Translations under genes and position numbers: made by a program
Notes under the pieces: model-generated
What the model was told of the DNA's origin: nothing
What the model saw: the letters and a program-made list of their open reading frames with translations, nothing else
Database searches by the model: none
From: Flavobacterium urocaniciphilum
GTDB lineage: Bacteria; Bacteroidota; Bacteroidia; Flavobacteriales; Flavobacteriaceae
DNA: 64,000 nt
Reading direction: 5' to 3'
Assembly (NCBI RefSeq): GCF_900110615.1
Contig: NZ_FOEI01000003.1
Span: 62,001 to 126,000 of the forward strand
Shown: one piece after another, positions 43,104 through 52,956 of the stretch
Layout of the letters: the number at the start of each line of letters is the position of its first letter
Position numbering within the stretch: the stretch's first letter is position 1

Positions 43104-46052
43104 ATGAAAAATAAAATTTTATCGTTATTTATTTTTAGCATTGGATTTATGGGATTTTCTCAATCTTCTAAAGATGTTAAAAACATAACCAAAGATTATG
43201 ATATTGATTTAATTAAAAAGAGATCAATTGAATTTAAAGAATTAGAAGCAAGTGAAAAAGCAAGAGCTTATCAATATGCTTTAGTTAACAATATACCTTT
43301 AAGTTATACTGATAAAGAAGGAAATTTTCATCAATTGATGAAATTAACTCCTGATGGCTATCCAATTTATTTTGCTACTGAAAATCAAGCTGCGGCAAAA
43401 TCAACAAGAGCTTTACAATTAAATACTGGAGGAAGTTTAGGATTAAATCTAAACGGACAAGGAATGGTAGCTCGTGTTTGGGACGGTGGAAAAGTTAGAA
43501 CAACACATAATTATTTCGGAGGTAGAGTTGAATCTATCGATGATCCTAGTGGAACAACATACGTTGCTCATGCCACTCACGTAACAGGAACTGTTTTAGC
43601 TGATGGTCCTACTTCAATTAGAGGTATGGCATATCAAGCAACAGGAAGAACTTTTGATTGGACAGATGATGAATCTGAAGTACTTTCAGAAGTATTAGAA
43701 GGTATGTTAGTTTCAAATCATTCTTATGGTGTTCCCGTTACAAGCCAATCTGGTACAACATTACCTGCATGGTATATTGGAACATATAGTCAAGACGCTG
43801 CAAATTGGGATGAAATTGCATATTTATCACCATATTATTTAATGGTAGTATCAGCAGGTAATGATGGTCTTAATCAAAACAATGCTGAACCTATCTCTTA
43901 TGGTTATGATAAATTAGTAGGAAATAAAACAGCAAAAAATAATTTAATAGTTGCTAATGCACAAGACGCTTCTGTTGATGCGGTTGGAAATTTAACTGCT
44001 GCAGTAGCAATAAATACTTCAAGTAGTCAAGGTCCAACAGATGACAGAAGAATTAAGCCAGATATTACAGGAAATGGTACAGGTTTAACTTCTACAACTA
44101 GTACTTCAAATACAGCAACTACTTCAATGACAGGAACGTCTATGGCATCTCCAAACGTTGCAGGTACATTAATATTATTACAACAACATTATAATAATTT
44201 AACTACAAAATTCATGAAAGCTGCTACCTTAAAAGGTTTAGCTTGTCATACTGCAGATGATGCTGGTACAATTGGTCCAGATGCAATTTTTGGATGGGGA
44301 TTATTAAATGCCAAAGCTGCTGCTCAAGCTATTACTGGAAACGGTTTGTCAGCTTGGATTTCAGAACAAAATTTAAATCAAGGTCAATCTTTTACAATGA
44401 ACGTTAAAGCTTTAGGAACTACTCCATTAGCTGCTTCAATTACATGGACAGACGTTCCAGGTGATCCTAATAATGGTGAAAGAGCTGCAAATGATTTAAC
44501 AAAAGCATTAGTTAATGACCTAGATATTAGAATTACCAGAAATGCAACTACTTATTTCCCTTGGAAATTAAATGATGATATAACTGCAGATGCAATCAGA
44601 ACACAAGATAATGCAATTGATAATGTAGAATTAGTTAAAATTGATAGTCCAGTTGCAAACGGTGATTATACGATTACAATTACTCATAAAGGAAATTTAG
44701 TAACAGGAAAACAAAATTACTCTTTAGTTATAACAGGTTTAACTTCAACTTTTGCATTAGTTCCAACTTCTGATGATTTAACTGTATGTGCTAATCAAAA
44801 TGCTGTATATACTTTTAACTATACGCAATCAAGTGCAATGACAACAACTTTCTCTGCAACTGGTTTACCAAGTGGAGCAACTGCTGTTTTTTCACCGACA
44901 TCTAGAAATTCTAATGGTCCTGTAACAATGACTATTTCAAACTTAACAAATGTAACTCCTGGTTCATATAATGTTGGAATTGTTGGTAATAATGGAACTG
45001 AGTCTGAAACAAGAACAAGACAATTAAACATCTATAGTAATACATTTAGTGCTATTGCATTAAATACACCAACAAATAACCAAACAACTGTTGCAACAAC
45101 AGTTAATTTAACTTGGAATGCAAATACAAATGCTGAAAATTATAATTTACAAGTTTCAACATCACCTACATTTGCAACATTATTTTTAGATGTAAATACA
45201 TTAAATACTTCATATATCGTATCAGGTTTAAGTCAAGAAACATATTATTATTGGAGAGTATTACCTACAAACAGATGTGGAAATGCGCCGGCTGCTTCTG
45301 CTACAGTTTATAGATTCCAAACTGGAGTTTTATCTTGTGGAAATGTATTTACAGCTACAGATTTTTCAAATGCAACAATCGCTACAACTGCTAATGCAAC
45401 AGCAACTATTCCAGTAACTGTAGGATCTTCTTTAACAATTGGAGATATTAATGTTGAATTAAATATTACACACACGTATATTCAAGACTTCAAAGTATAT
45501 TTGACAGGTCCAGCATCTATTGGTAGCCCTGTAATTACTTTATTAAGTGAGCCTTGTGGTGATAATGATAATGTTAATTGTGTTATGGACGATTCTGGTG
45601 ATCCAGTTTTATGTACATCTACAGCACCAGCATTAACTGGTAACGTTATTCCTTTTGAATCATTATCGACATTTAACGGTTTAAATGCACAAGGTACTTG
45701 GACATTAACTGTAGTTGATGCTTATAATGGAGACGGTGGAGTAGTTAATTCTGTTAAATTAAATATTTGTAGTATTACACCTCCTCTTTCTATAGAAGAT
45801 AATATGTTATCAGAATTAAAAATCTATCCTAACCCAACTTCTGGAATCATTAATATTGATTTAGGATCTATTGTTTTAGACAACAAATCGGTAATTAAAT
45901 TATACGATATTCAAGGAAGAATGATTACTACTAAAGAAATGAATAGTTCAGTTGATCAATTAAATATTTCAGATTTATCTGAAGGTGTTTACATGATTAC
46001 AATTGAAAATGGTTCTTCTAAAACAACTAAGAAAATAGTTTTAAGTAAATAA
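43104..46052 (+). CDS. S8 subtilisin-family protease with P domain, secreted by T9SS
   Basis: 982 residues. Signal peptide (MKNKILSLFIFSIGFMGFSQ), a propeptide-like region, then the S8 domain (about 105-415) with catalytic D127 (VARVWDGG), H156 (VAHATHVTGTV) and S346 (GTSMASPNVAG), and oxyanion N253 (SAGNDG). After it come a beta-sandwich, an Ig-like segment (about 555-640), a fibronectin type III domain (about 652-735), a proprotein-convertase P domain (about 745-890) and a type A T9SS sorting domain (LKIYPNPTSGIINI to KIVLSK). It is expected at the surface or in the medium, degrading protein for nutrition. It is monocistronic, with strong promoter and terminator. Confidence 0.93.
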   Translation: MKNKILSLFIFSIGFMGFSQSSKDVKNITKDYDIDLIKKRSIEFKELEASEKARAYQYALVNNIPLSYTDKEGNFHQLMKLTPDGYPIYFATENQAAAKSTRALQLNTGGSLGLNLNGQGMVARVWDGGKVRTTHNYFGGRVESIDDPSGTTYVAHATHVTGTVLADGPTSIRGMAYQATGRTFDWTDDESEVLSEVLEGMLVSNHSYGVPVTSQSGTTLPAWYIGTYSQDAANWDEIAYLSPYYLMVVSAGNDGLNQNNAEPISYGYDKLVGNKTAKNNLIVANAQDASVDAVGNLTAAVAINTSSSQGPTDDRRIKPDITGNGTGLTSTTSTSNTATTSMTGTSMASPNVAGTLILLQQHYNNLTTKFMKAATLKGLACHTADDAGTIGPDAIFGWGLLNAKAAAQAITGNGLSAWISEQNLNQGQSFTMNVKALGTTPLAASITWTDVPGDPNNGERAANDLTKALVNDLDIRITRNATTYFPWKLNDDITADAIRTQDNAIDNVELVKIDSPVANGDYTITITHKGNLVTGKQNYSLVITGLTSTFALVPTSDDLTVCANQNAVYTFNYTQSSAMTTTFSATGLPSGATAVFSPTSRNSNGPVTMTISNLTNVTPGSYNVGIVGNNGTESETRTRQLNIYSNTFSAIALNTPTNNQTTVATTVNLTWNANTNAENYNLQVSTSPTFATLFLDVNTLNTSYIVSGLSQETYYYWRVLPTNRCGNAPAASATVYRFQTGVLSCGNVFTATDFSNATIATTANATATIPVTVGSSLTIGDINVELNITHTYIQDFKVYLTGPASIGSPVITLLSEPCGDNDNVNCVMDDSGDPVLCTSTAPALTGNVIPFESLSTFNGLNAQGTWTLTVVDAYNGDGGVVNSVKLNICSITPPLSIEDNMLSELKIYPNPTSGIINIDLGSIVLDNKSVIKLYDIQGRMITTKEMNSSVDQLNISDLSEGVYMITIENGSSKTTKKIVLSK

Positions 46053-46071
46053 TTTTTACCATTATAGAATA

Positions 46072-46101
46072 AAAAAGCCTTCAAGTATTTGAAGGCTTTT
46101 T
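46072..46101. terminator. Bidirectional terminator between subtilase and methyltransferase genes
   Basis: AAAAAGCCTTCAA pairs with TTGAAGGCTTTTT, 4-nt loop; A/T runs on both sides serve convergent genes. Confidence 0.88.
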
Positions 46102-46146
46102 TATTTTAAAAACAAGTTGTAAAATACTTTTTTAAGAACTATAATC

Positions 46147-47310
46147 TTATTCTACAAACAATACTAATCCTTTTAAATAATGTCCTTCTGGATGGTAAAT
46201 ATTGGTTGGATGATCTGGACCTTGTTCTAATTTGTGTAACACACGAATATTTCTTCCGGTCTCAATGGCAGCTGCTGCTACTGTGTTATAAAACAACACA
46301 TCATCTATGACTTGAGAACAAGAAAACGTAAATAAAATTCCATTAGGTGCTAACGCTTTTAAACCTGCTATATTTAAACGTTTATACGCTTGAGTTGCTG
46401 TGTGCTTACTTTTAATACTTTTTGCAAATGCTGGTGGATCTAAAACAATTACATCGTATATCTGATGGTTTTCTTTCATAAAGTTGAACACATCATCGGC
46501 AACCGCTTTATGATTCGAATTAGGAAAATTTAATTCCATATTACTTGCAGCTAAATCTACAGCTTTCTGAGAAATATCTACTGAAGTGACTAGTTCTGCT
46601 CCAGCGCTCATCGCATAAATAGAAAAACCTCCAGTATAACAAAAAGTATTTAAAACTTTTTTACCTTTTGAGAATTCGGCTAATAATTTTCTATTGTCTC
46701 GTTGGTCTAAAAAGAAACCTGTTTTCTGACCTTCCACCCAATTTACTGAAAATAAAATACCATTTTCTTTAGCAACTGTTTCCGAATTGGAACCAAATAA
46801 GAAATAATCCGTTCCTGTATTTGGTAAGGTGCCCGAACTTTTACAATAAATAGTATCACAATTATCAGGGAAACTAGTTTGAATCGCTTCTGCAATTTTA
46901 TCCATTTGAAGAAAAACACCAGTTGAATGCGCTTGAATAACCCAATTGTTATTATAAAAATCGATGATTAAACCCGAAATTCCATCACCTTCACCATGAA
47001 TAACACGAAAAGCATTGGTTACATCAAAATCTAAAATTTGAGTTCGTAAAAACCAAGCCGATTGAAATTTCTCTTTCCAAAAAGTATCAGAAAAAGTTTC
47101 ATTAGCAAACGTTAACAATCGAACAACAATACTTCCTTTATCACTAAAATAACCTGTTCCTAAATGATTATTTTGAGCATCGACTACATCAACCAATTCT
47201 CCATCATTTAATTCTTGTGTTACGCCATAAACTGCTCCGCTGAAAACCCATGGATGACGTCTTAGTATTGATTTTTCTTTACCTGATTTTAAAATAACTT
47301 TTGCTCTCAT
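46147..47310 (-). CDS. Class I SAM-dependent rRNA methyltransferase, RlmI type
   Basis: 387 residues. An N-terminal PUA domain (MRAKVILKSGKEKSILRRHPWVFSGAV) is followed by an EEHEE/linker region and a Rossmann methyltransferase domain. SAM-site motifs: VLNTFCYTGGFSIYAMSAGAELVTSVDIS, and the catalytic-region VIVLDPPAFAKS. RlmI in E. coli makes m5C1962 of 23S rRNA; homologues in Bacteroidota align along the whole length, so that target is likely but not certain. It lies downstream of scoB with a terminator between. Confidence 0.92.
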   Translation of the reverse strand: MRAKVILKSGKEKSILRRHPWVFSGAVYGVTQELNDGELVDVVDAQNNHLGTGYFSDKGSIVVRLLTFANETFSDTFWKEKFQSAWFLRTQILDFDVTNAFRVIHGEGDGISGLIIDFYNNNWVIQAHSTGVFLQMDKIAEAIQTSFPDNCDTIYCKSSGTLPNTGTDYFLFGSNSETVAKENGILFSVNWVEGQKTGFFLDQRDNRKLLAEFSKGKKVLNTFCYTGGFSIYAMSAGAELVTSVDISQKAVDLAASNMELNFPNSNHKAVADDVFNFMKENHQIYDVIVLDPPAFAKSIKSKHTATQAYKRLNIAGLKALAPNGILFTFSCSQVIDDVLFYNTVAAAAIETGRNIRVLHKLEQGPDHPTNIYHPEGHYLKGLVLFVE

Positions 47311-47322
47311 ACTATTTTGAAA

Positions 47323-47354
47323 AAACCTGACAGATTTAAAAAACTATCAGGTTT
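47323..47354 (-). terminator. Terminator after scoB
   Basis: On the minus strand AAACCTGATAG pairs with CTGTCAGGTTT (one wobble) and runs into TTTTC. It ends the ricT-gldH-pbp1A-scoA-scoB unit. Confidence 0.75.
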
Positions 47355-47381
47355 AAATTATAATTTCTATTTCAATTTGAA

Positions 47382-48041
47382 TTAATTAATATTCATTTCT
47401 GGAATATCTCCTTCAATGATTAAATCAGCTTCAGTAGCTTTAATGATGTCTTCTACTGTAACTCCTGGTGCACGTTCTAATAATTTAAAACCTTTTGGAG
47501 TGATTTCTAAAACCGCTAACTCAGTAACGACTTTTTTCACACAACCAACACCTGTTAATGGAAGTGTACATTTTTTAAGGATTTTAGATTCTCCAGCTTT
47601 ATTAACATGCATCATGGCAACGATAATATTTTCAGCTGAAGCTACTAAATCCATTGCACCACCCATTCCTTTAACCATTTTACCTGGAATTTTCCAATTG
47701 GCAATATCTCCATTTTCTGCAACTTCCATAGCTCCTAAAATAGTTAAATCTACTTTTTGTGCACGAATCATTCCGAAACTAAAAGCAGAATCGAAAAAAC
47801 TTGCTCCCGGTAAAGTTGTAATAGTTTGTTTTCCTGCGTTGATGATATCAGCATCTTCTTCTCCTTCAAATGGAAAAGGACCCATACCTAAAACACCATT
47901 CTCCGATTGAAATTCAACCGAAATATCGTGTCTAACATAATTGGCAACTAAAGTTGGAATTCCGATTCCTAAGTTTACATAGTAACCATCATTAACTTCT
48001 TGTGCGATTCTTTTTGCGATTTGATTTTTATCTAATGCCAT
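47382..48041 (-). CDS. scoB: 3-oxoacid CoA-transferase subunit B
   Basis: 219 residues, subunit B of the two-chain succinyl-CoA:3-ketoacid CoA transferase. The catalytic glutamate is E47 (QSENGVLGMGPFP), which forms the glutamyl-CoA thioester. Other typical segments are YVNLGIGIPTLVANYV and GGAMDLVASAENIIVAMMHV. With ScoA it moves CoA between succinate and acetoacetate, allowing use of ketone bodies. Acetoacetate is an end product of the tyrosine route encoded elsewhere in this window. It is separated from scoA by 77 bp holding a repeat element. Confidence 0.94.
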   Translation of the reverse strand: MALDKNQIAKRIAQEVNDGYYVNLGIGIPTLVANYVRHDISVEFQSENGVLGMGPFPFEGEEDADIINAGKQTITTLPGASFFDSAFSFGMIRAQKVDLTILGAMEVAENGDIANWKIPGKMVKGMGGAMDLVASAENIIVAMMHVNKAGESKILKKCTLPLTGVGCVKKVVTELAVLEITPKGFKLLERAPGVTVEDIIKATEADLIIEGDIPEMNIN

Positions 48042-48044
48042 TTT

Positions 48045-48121
48045 TTTAATGTGTCAATTTTCAATTTTTCAATATGCCGATTTAAACTTTCTCATTGGCA
48101 GATTGACCAATTGGCTAATTA
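48045..48121 (-). repeat. Intra-operon repeat element between scoA and scoB
   Basis: Read on the minus strand it begins at the scoA stop codon as TAATTAGCCAATT, then degenerate units TTGGTCAATC, TTGAAAAATT, TTGACAC. It has the same opening, orientation and position as the element after hmgA at 33441. Confidence 0.55.
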
Positions 48122-48817
48122 TTTTTGTCTTACTGTACGTTGCTCAATTCTCTTTTCAAATTTTTCACCTTGGAAAATACGGTTTACCATAATGCCAGGA
48201 ATGTGAATTTCATTTGGATCTAACGTTCCTGCTGGCACTAATTCTTCAACCTCAGCAATAGTAATTTTGGCAGCACCTGCCATACAAGCGTTGAAATTAC
48301 GTGCTGTTCCTTTGAATATTAAATTTCCAGCTTCATCACCTTTCCATGCTTTTACAATAGAAAAATCAGCTTTATAAGCCAATTCCATTACGTGCATTTT
48401 ACCGTTAAATTCACGAGTTTCTTTCCCTTCAGCTACTTCAGTTCCGTAACCTGCTGGCGTAAAGAATGCTGGTATTCCAGCTTGAGCAGCACGACATTTT
48501 TCAGCTAAAGTTCCTTGTGGCGTTAATTCTACTTCTAATTCACCTGAAAGCATTTGTCTTTCAAATTCGGCATTTTCACCTACATAAGAAGAAATCATTT
48601 TTTTAATTTGACGTTTTTGTAAAAGTAATCCTAATCCAAAATCATCAACTCCTGCGTTATTAGAAATACAAGTTAAATCAGTAACATTCATGTTTACTAA
48701 TTCTGCAATACTATTTTCTGGGATGCCACAAAGTCCGAAACCTCCTAGCATGATTGTTTGTCCGTCTTGAATTCCTTCAAGAGCTTGTTGTACGTTGTTT
48801 ACTTTTCTTGAAATCAT
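48119..48817 (-). CDS. scoA: 3-oxoacid CoA-transferase subunit A
   Basis: 232 residues, subunit A of the CoA transferase. The CoA-binding loop [16 protein letters not shown] (about 22-37) and the segments [49 protein letters not shown] and [20 protein letters not shown] match the family along the whole length. It starts seven bases after the pbp1A stop and is therefore part of the ricT-gldH-pbp1A unit, an odd partnership of envelope and ketone-body genes. Confidence 0.95.
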   Translation of the reverse strand: MISRKVNNVQQALEGIQDGQTIMLGGFGLCGIPENSIAELVNMNVTDLTCISNNAGVDDFGLGLLLQKRQIKKMISSYVGENAEFERQMLSGELEVELTPQGTLAEKCRAAQAGIPAFFTPAGYGTEVAEGKETREFNGKMHVMELAYKADFSIVKAWKGDEAGNLIFKGTARNFNACMAGAAKITIAEVEELVPAGTLDPNEIHIPGIMVNRIFQGEKFEKRIEQRTVRQK

Positions 48818-48824
48818 AATTTAT

Positions 48825-51146
48825 TTATAGATTATCTAATCCATCTGTATCAGGTTGTGCATCAACTGGAGCTGCGGTTGAATCGGTAGCAGTTGAATCA
48901 ATTACTCTTGTTGGTTCTGGTGCACAATCTACTTTTATAGACATATTTGCTGGTCTTTCGAAAGGTTTTGTGGATACATTAAGCGTTTTATCTGCTAAAC
49001 ATTTTCGCATGAAAATACCATAAATTGGTAAGGCAGTTGTAGCACCTTGTCCCATGCTTGTTGCTTCAAAATGGGCTGAACGATCTTCATTTCCTACCCA
49101 AACACCGGCTGCTAAATTTGGAACCATTCCAATAAACCAACCATCTGAATTGTTTTGAGAAGTTCCCGTTTTTCCTGCAACTGGTCCTTTGATATTGTAA
49201 GGTACACCTGTTAAAAAGTTAGACGGTGCTGATGCAGCCCAACGTAAACGTGAACCTGTACCCGATTCGGTAACTCCTTCCATTAATTTAATAATTGTAT
49301 AAGCTACGTCTTTATTTACTACATCATGAGATTCTGGAACAGGTTGATAAATAACCACACCATTTTTATCTTCGATTTTAGTAATTATTTGTGGTTTGAT
49401 ATAAACTCCTTCATTAGCAAAAGTACTGAAGGCAGCAACCATTTCTTCTACTGTAATTTCAACCGCACCTAATGCAATTGCTGGACGGTTTGGTATTTTA
49501 GCAGTTACTCCTAAATTTTTAGCCATATCCACAACCGCTGGTGCTCCAACTTCGTGAATTAATCGAGCTGAAACTGTATTGATAGAATTAGCTAATGCTT
49601 TTTTCATAGAAACCAATCCTCTGAATTTTCCGTCTGAGTTGTTTGGTGTCCAATCTTTATCATTATTATCACCTTTTAAAATCGTGAATGGCGAATCCAT
49701 AATCATATCACATGGCGATTTTCCTAATCTGTCGATTGCTGTTGCGTAAACAAATGGTTTGAATGTAGAACCAACTTGACGAGCTCCTTGTCCAACGTGA
49801 TCGTATTGGAAATATTTGTAATTAATACCACCCACCCACGCTTTAACATGACCAGTTTGTGGTTCCATAGCCATCATACCTGTTTGAAGGAAATGTTTGT
49901 AATACAAAATAGAATCAATCGGTTTCATAATTGTATCTTTTTCTCCTTTCCAAGTAAAGATTTTCATTTTTGCTGGAACTTCAAAAGATTGTTTGATTTC
50001 AGCATCCGACTTTCCATTGATACTCATTACTCGCCATCTTTCAGAGTTTTTCATGGCTTGATTCATGATTTTCTGCGTTTCTTCTGGAGTGATATCTAAA
50101 AAGGGTGCCGTTGGATTTTTCTTCTGACGACGATTAAATTCTGGTTGTAAATTCGATAAATGCTCTTCAACCGCTTCTTCAGCATACTGTTGCATACGAG
50201 AATCAATTGTAGTATAAATTTTTAATCCAGCAGTATATAAATCAATTTCTTCCCCTTTTTCTTCTTCAATTTTTTTGATGATAGGTTTCAAATGTTCACG
50301 TAAGTATTCTCTAAAATAAGTGGCAGTACCTTCTGCGTGACTTTCAGGTTTGAAGTTAATTTTAACAGGACGTTTTTTTAATGCTTCAGCTACTTCTTTA
50401 GTAATCACTTTATTTTTAACCATTTGATCAAAAACCGTATTACGTCTGTTTAATACTTTTTCTTTTCTTTTTTCTTTTGTTGGATTGAATAAGGCTGGAT
50501 TTTTCAACATTCCCACAAATAAAGCACTTTCTTCTATTGATAAATCTTTTGGTTCTTTATTCATGTAAATTTTAGCTGCCGAACGAATACCAACCGCACT
50601 ATTTACAAAATCTACTTTGTTTAAATATAATGCAATAATTTCTTGTTTCGTATATTGACGTTCTAGTTTTGTTGCAATAATCCATTCTTTACATTTTTGA
50701 ATGATACGGAAAGGTAAAAATTTAGAACCTTCACCATGGAATAAATTTTTGGCTAACTGTTGCGTAATGGTACTTGCTCCTCCGCTTCTTCCTAAACTTG
50801 AAATGGCTCTAAGAGTTCCTCTCGCATCAATACCAGAATGTTCATAAAAACGCTCATCTTCAGTAGCTACTAATGCTTTTACTAAATGATCTGGTAAATC
50901 TTGATATTTTACAGGTGTTCTGTTTTCTTTATAAAATTTTCCTAATGTAACGCCATCTGAAGAAATGATTTCAGTAGCAATATTAGTATCTGGATTTTCT
51001 AATTCATCAAAGGATGGCATTTTACCAAAAAATCCCCAAGATGCTAATAAGAAAAATAAAATTACACCTCCAAAACTATATAAAAATAGTTTCCAAAATT
51101 TTCTTACGTAATCTGAATAATTGACTTGACTATTATTTGTTGCCAT
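48825..51146 (-). CDS. Bifunctional penicillin-binding protein 1A
   Basis: 773 residues. A short cytoplasmic tail and one membrane helix (about 18-38) lead to a glycosyltransferase 51 domain (about 60-240) with catalytic E96 (ATEDERFYEHSGID) and GGASTITQQLAKNLFH. The transpeptidase domain (about 430-720) has SxxK in GSTFKPF, SxN in SINTVS and KTG in GKTGTSQNNSDGWFIG. It polymerises and cross-links peptidoglycan on the periplasmic side. The C-terminal tail is rich in Pro, Asp and Thr. It lies between gldH and scoA, with gaps of 14 and 7 bp. Confidence 0.94.
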   Translation of the reverse strand: MATNNSQVNYSDYVRKFWKLFLYSFGGVILFFLLASWGFFGKMPSFDELENPDTNIATEIISSDGVTLGKFYKENRTPVKYQDLPDHLVKALVATEDERFYEHSGIDARGTLRAISSLGRSGGASTITQQLAKNLFHGEGSKFLPFRIIQKCKEWIIATKLERQYTKQEIIALYLNKVDFVNSAVGIRSAAKIYMNKEPKDLSIEESALFVGMLKNPALFNPTKEKRKEKVLNRRNTVFDQMVKNKVITKEVAEALKKRPVKINFKPESHAEGTATYFREYLREHLKPIIKKIEEEKGEEIDLYTAGLKIYTTIDSRMQQYAEEAVEEHLSNLQPEFNRRQKKNPTAPFLDITPEETQKIMNQAMKNSERWRVMSINGKSDAEIKQSFEVPAKMKIFTWKGEKDTIMKPIDSILYYKHFLQTGMMAMEPQTGHVKAWVGGINYKYFQYDHVGQGARQVGSTFKPFVYATAIDRLGKSPCDMIMDSPFTILKGDNNDKDWTPNNSDGKFRGLVSMKKALANSINTVSARLIHEVGAPAVVDMAKNLGVTAKIPNRPAIALGAVEITVEEMVAAFSTFANEGVYIKPQIITKIEDKNGVVIYQPVPESHDVVNKDVAYTIIKLMEGVTESGTGSRLRWAASAPSNFLTGVPYNIKGPVAGKTGTSQNNSDGWFIGMVPNLAAGVWVGNEDRSAHFEATSMGQGATTALPIYGIFMRKCLADKTLNVSTKPFERPANMSIKVDCAPEPTRVIDSTATDSTAAPVDAQPDTDGLDNL

Positions 51147-51160
51147 ATTATTGTATTGTT

Positions 51161-51646
51161 TTATCTTTTTTCAATTCTTAATCCTAATTCGGTAACACCT
51201 GGTAAATCTTGCAGACCTTTTACTCTACCAGTTTGTCTAACAGCATGTTCTATATCGATAGTATATTTTCCTGCTTTTGGAAAACTATAATTTTCTTTGT
51301 ACCACAATTTACTTTCTTTAATATCTGAAAAACCAGTTCCCATCAGCGTTCCATCATCATATGCCATATCATATTCCAACGTATCCACTAATACTTTACC
51401 ATCGGGTTGATTCATAGAAACAATTACAAATAAATTATTATAAGGATAGTCGTTATTGTTTCGAATGTTTAAAAATAAATTATAAACGCCAGTGGTATCT
51501 TTTTGTTCAAAAGTGAAACTTGCTTTATGATTTTTTTTCCAAGCTCCGTCGAATTCTTTATACTCGTCAAAAACTTGTTTTTCATCACAAGACACTAACA
51601 CAAAAAACAAACCAAAAAAGGATTTGATTAAAAAATTATTTTTCAT
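51161..51646 (-). CDS. gldH: Gliding motility lipoprotein GldH
   Basis: 161 residues from the ATG at 51646 (MKNNFLIKSFFGLFFVLVSC), with lipobox cysteine C20. The mature part matches GldH: FDEYKEFDGAWKKNHKASFTFEQKD, then LFLNIRNNNDYPYNNLFVIV, and the ending QTGRVKGLQDLPGVTELGLRIEK. GldH is needed for gliding in Flavobacterium johnsoniae; it is a membrane lipoprotein whose biochemical role is unknown. The open frame extends 20 codons upstream, but that part lies within ricT and precedes the signal peptide, so the internal ATG is used, giving an 11-bp overlap with ricT. Confidence 0.92.
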   Translation of the reverse strand: MKNNFLIKSFFGLFFVLVSCDEKQVFDEYKEFDGAWKKNHKASFTFEQKDTTGVYNLFLNIRNNNDYPYNNLFVIVSMNQPDGKVLVDTLEYDMAYDDGTLMGTGFSDIKESKLWYKENYSFPKAGKYTIDIEHAVRQTGRVKGLQDLPGVTELGLRIEKR

Positions 51647-52787
51647 TTTTCTTAAACGGTTTCTTTTTTCTTTTATTGTTATTTGATTTTTTCTTTGGCT
51701 GATCAAATCGCGTTAAGCTATCCTGACCTACCACATTTTCAAATTTCTTTTCAATATTTAAAGTAGAAACTTCCTCAACATAATCTTCTAATTGAGCAAT
51801 TTTCTTGTTTTGTTTGTTTAAAGCAACAATTTCTTTTACTTGATCTGATTTCAATACATGCCAATGAGCAGGCGCGTTAGCGTATGAAAACCACATTAAA
51901 TTTTTGAAAATATCTATTTTTTGACAATACGCATCGCCTTTATCAGTTAAGATTTTGGTATCCATATCGGGCATCCCTTTTAAAGCGTCCAAATACGTAT
52001 CCAACTCATAATTTAAACAACATTTTAATTTACCACATTGACCTGCTAATTTTTGCGGATTTAAGGATAATTGCTGATAACGAGCTGCTGAAGTATTTAC
52101 ACTTCTGAAATCGGTTAACCAAGACGAACAACATAATTCTCTTCCACAAGAACCAATACCTCCTAAACGGGCAGCTTCTTGACGGAAACCTACTTGTTTC
52201 ATTTCAATTCTGATTTTAAACTCGCTTGCATATTCTTTAATCAATTGTCTAAAATCGACACGATCACTAGCTGTATAATAGAACGTTGCTTTCGATCCAT
52301 CACCTTGAAATTCAATATCAGAAATTTTCATTTCTAACTTCAATGTAATCGCAATTTCACGTGCTCTAACCTGAATAGCTTCTTCTTTGTTTCGAACATC
52401 TTGCCAAATATCGATGTCTTTTTGAGTCGCTTTTCTGTATACTTTTGGCACTTCAGAATCAGGATTGGTACCTTTTTTATTCATTTGAACACGCACCAAT
52501 TCACCTGTTAAAGAAACAATTCCTACATCATGACCTGATTGTGCTTCAGTAGCAACAACATCGCCAATGCTTAAAGTTAATTTTTCAGTATTTCTAAAAA
52601 ATTCTTTTCTACCGTTTTTAAATCGAACTTCAATACAATTGAAAGGCTCTTGTCCTCCAGGTAATTGCATATTAGATAACCAATCAAAAACAGTTAATTT
52701 GTTGCAGCTATCGGTGCCGCAAGTCCCATTATTTTTACACCCCTTCGGAGAACTCCCGTCTGAGGTTGAACAACTTGTACATGCCAT
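51636..52787 (-). CDS. ricT: RicT/PSP1 domain protein
   Basis: 383 residues. A Cys-rich N-terminus (MACTSCSTSDGSSPKGCKNN...CGTDSC, six Cys in the first 28 residues) precedes the PSP1 domain (about 48-235), with the cluster GIGSCGRELCCSSWL and GQCGKLKCCLNYEL whose cysteines hold iron-sulfur clusters in the Bacillus Ric (Y) complex. The C-terminal tail is Lys/Asn-rich. In Bacillus the complex assists RNase Y-dependent mRNA maturation; no RicA/RicF partner is seen here and the Bacteroidota role is untested. It is the first gene of the gldH-pbp1A-scoAB unit and overlaps gldH by 11 bp. Confidence 0.9.
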   Translation of the reverse strand: MACTSCSTSDGSSPKGCKNNGTCGTDSCNKLTVFDWLSNMQLPGGQEPFNCIEVRFKNGRKEFFRNTEKLTLSIGDVVATEAQSGHDVGIVSLTGELVRVQMNKKGTNPDSEVPKVYRKATQKDIDIWQDVRNKEEAIQVRAREIAITLKLEMKISDIEFQGDGSKATFYYTASDRVDFRQLIKEYASEFKIRIEMKQVGFRQEAARLGGIGSCGRELCCSSWLTDFRSVNTSAARYQQLSLNPQKLAGQCGKLKCCLNYELDTYLDALKGMPDMDTKILTDKGDAYCQKIDIFKNLMWFSYANAPAHWHVLKSDQVKEIVALNKQNKKIAQLEDYVEEVSTLNIEKKFENVVGQDSLTRFDQPKKKSNNNKRKKKPFKKNEK

Positions 52788-52845
52788 AATATATATATTG
52801 ATCGCTCCTTAATTGGAACTACTGGTCAAAATTTACTTTTGAGGG

Positions 52846-52853
52846 TAAAGATA
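52846..52853 (-). promoter_or_regulatory. Putative -7 element for the ricT-gldH-pbp1A-scoAB unit
   Basis: Minus strand TATCTTTA, one mismatch to TAnnTTTG, about 60 bp before the ricT start. The leader contains an AAGGAG sequence about 20 bases before the ATG, too far to be a normal ribosome-binding site. Confidence 0.4.
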
Positions 52854-52902
52854 GCGTTTTTTAGTTTAATTTGAAATTAAGATTTTGGATGATTTTCCAA
52901 AT

Positions 52903-52943
52903 AAAAAAACCTGTTACACTACAAGAATGTAACAGGTTTTTTT
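52903..52943 (-). terminator. Terminator after the TonB-receptor-like gene (AACCTGTTACA type)
   Basis: AAAAAACCTGTTACA pairs with TGTAACAGGTTTTTT around a 9-nt loop. The same stem sequence recurs at 56806-56840. Confidence 0.85.
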
Positions 52944-52956
52944 ATTATAATTTGAT

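Noticed and set aside
47416..47910. 164-codon plus-strand open frame opposite scoB
   Set aside because: It lies wholly antisense to the well-recognised CoA-transferase subunit; the predicted protein has no signal, motif or neighbour and its composition is that of a mirror frame.
49776..50099. 107-codon plus-strand open frame opposite pbp1A
   Set aside because: Antisense to the region of pbp1A between its glycosyltransferase and transpeptidase cores; no recognisable protein features.
51647..51706. 20-codon upstream extension of gldH
   Set aside because: It would place a charged segment before the lipoprotein signal peptide and lies inside ricT; the internal ATG is better.
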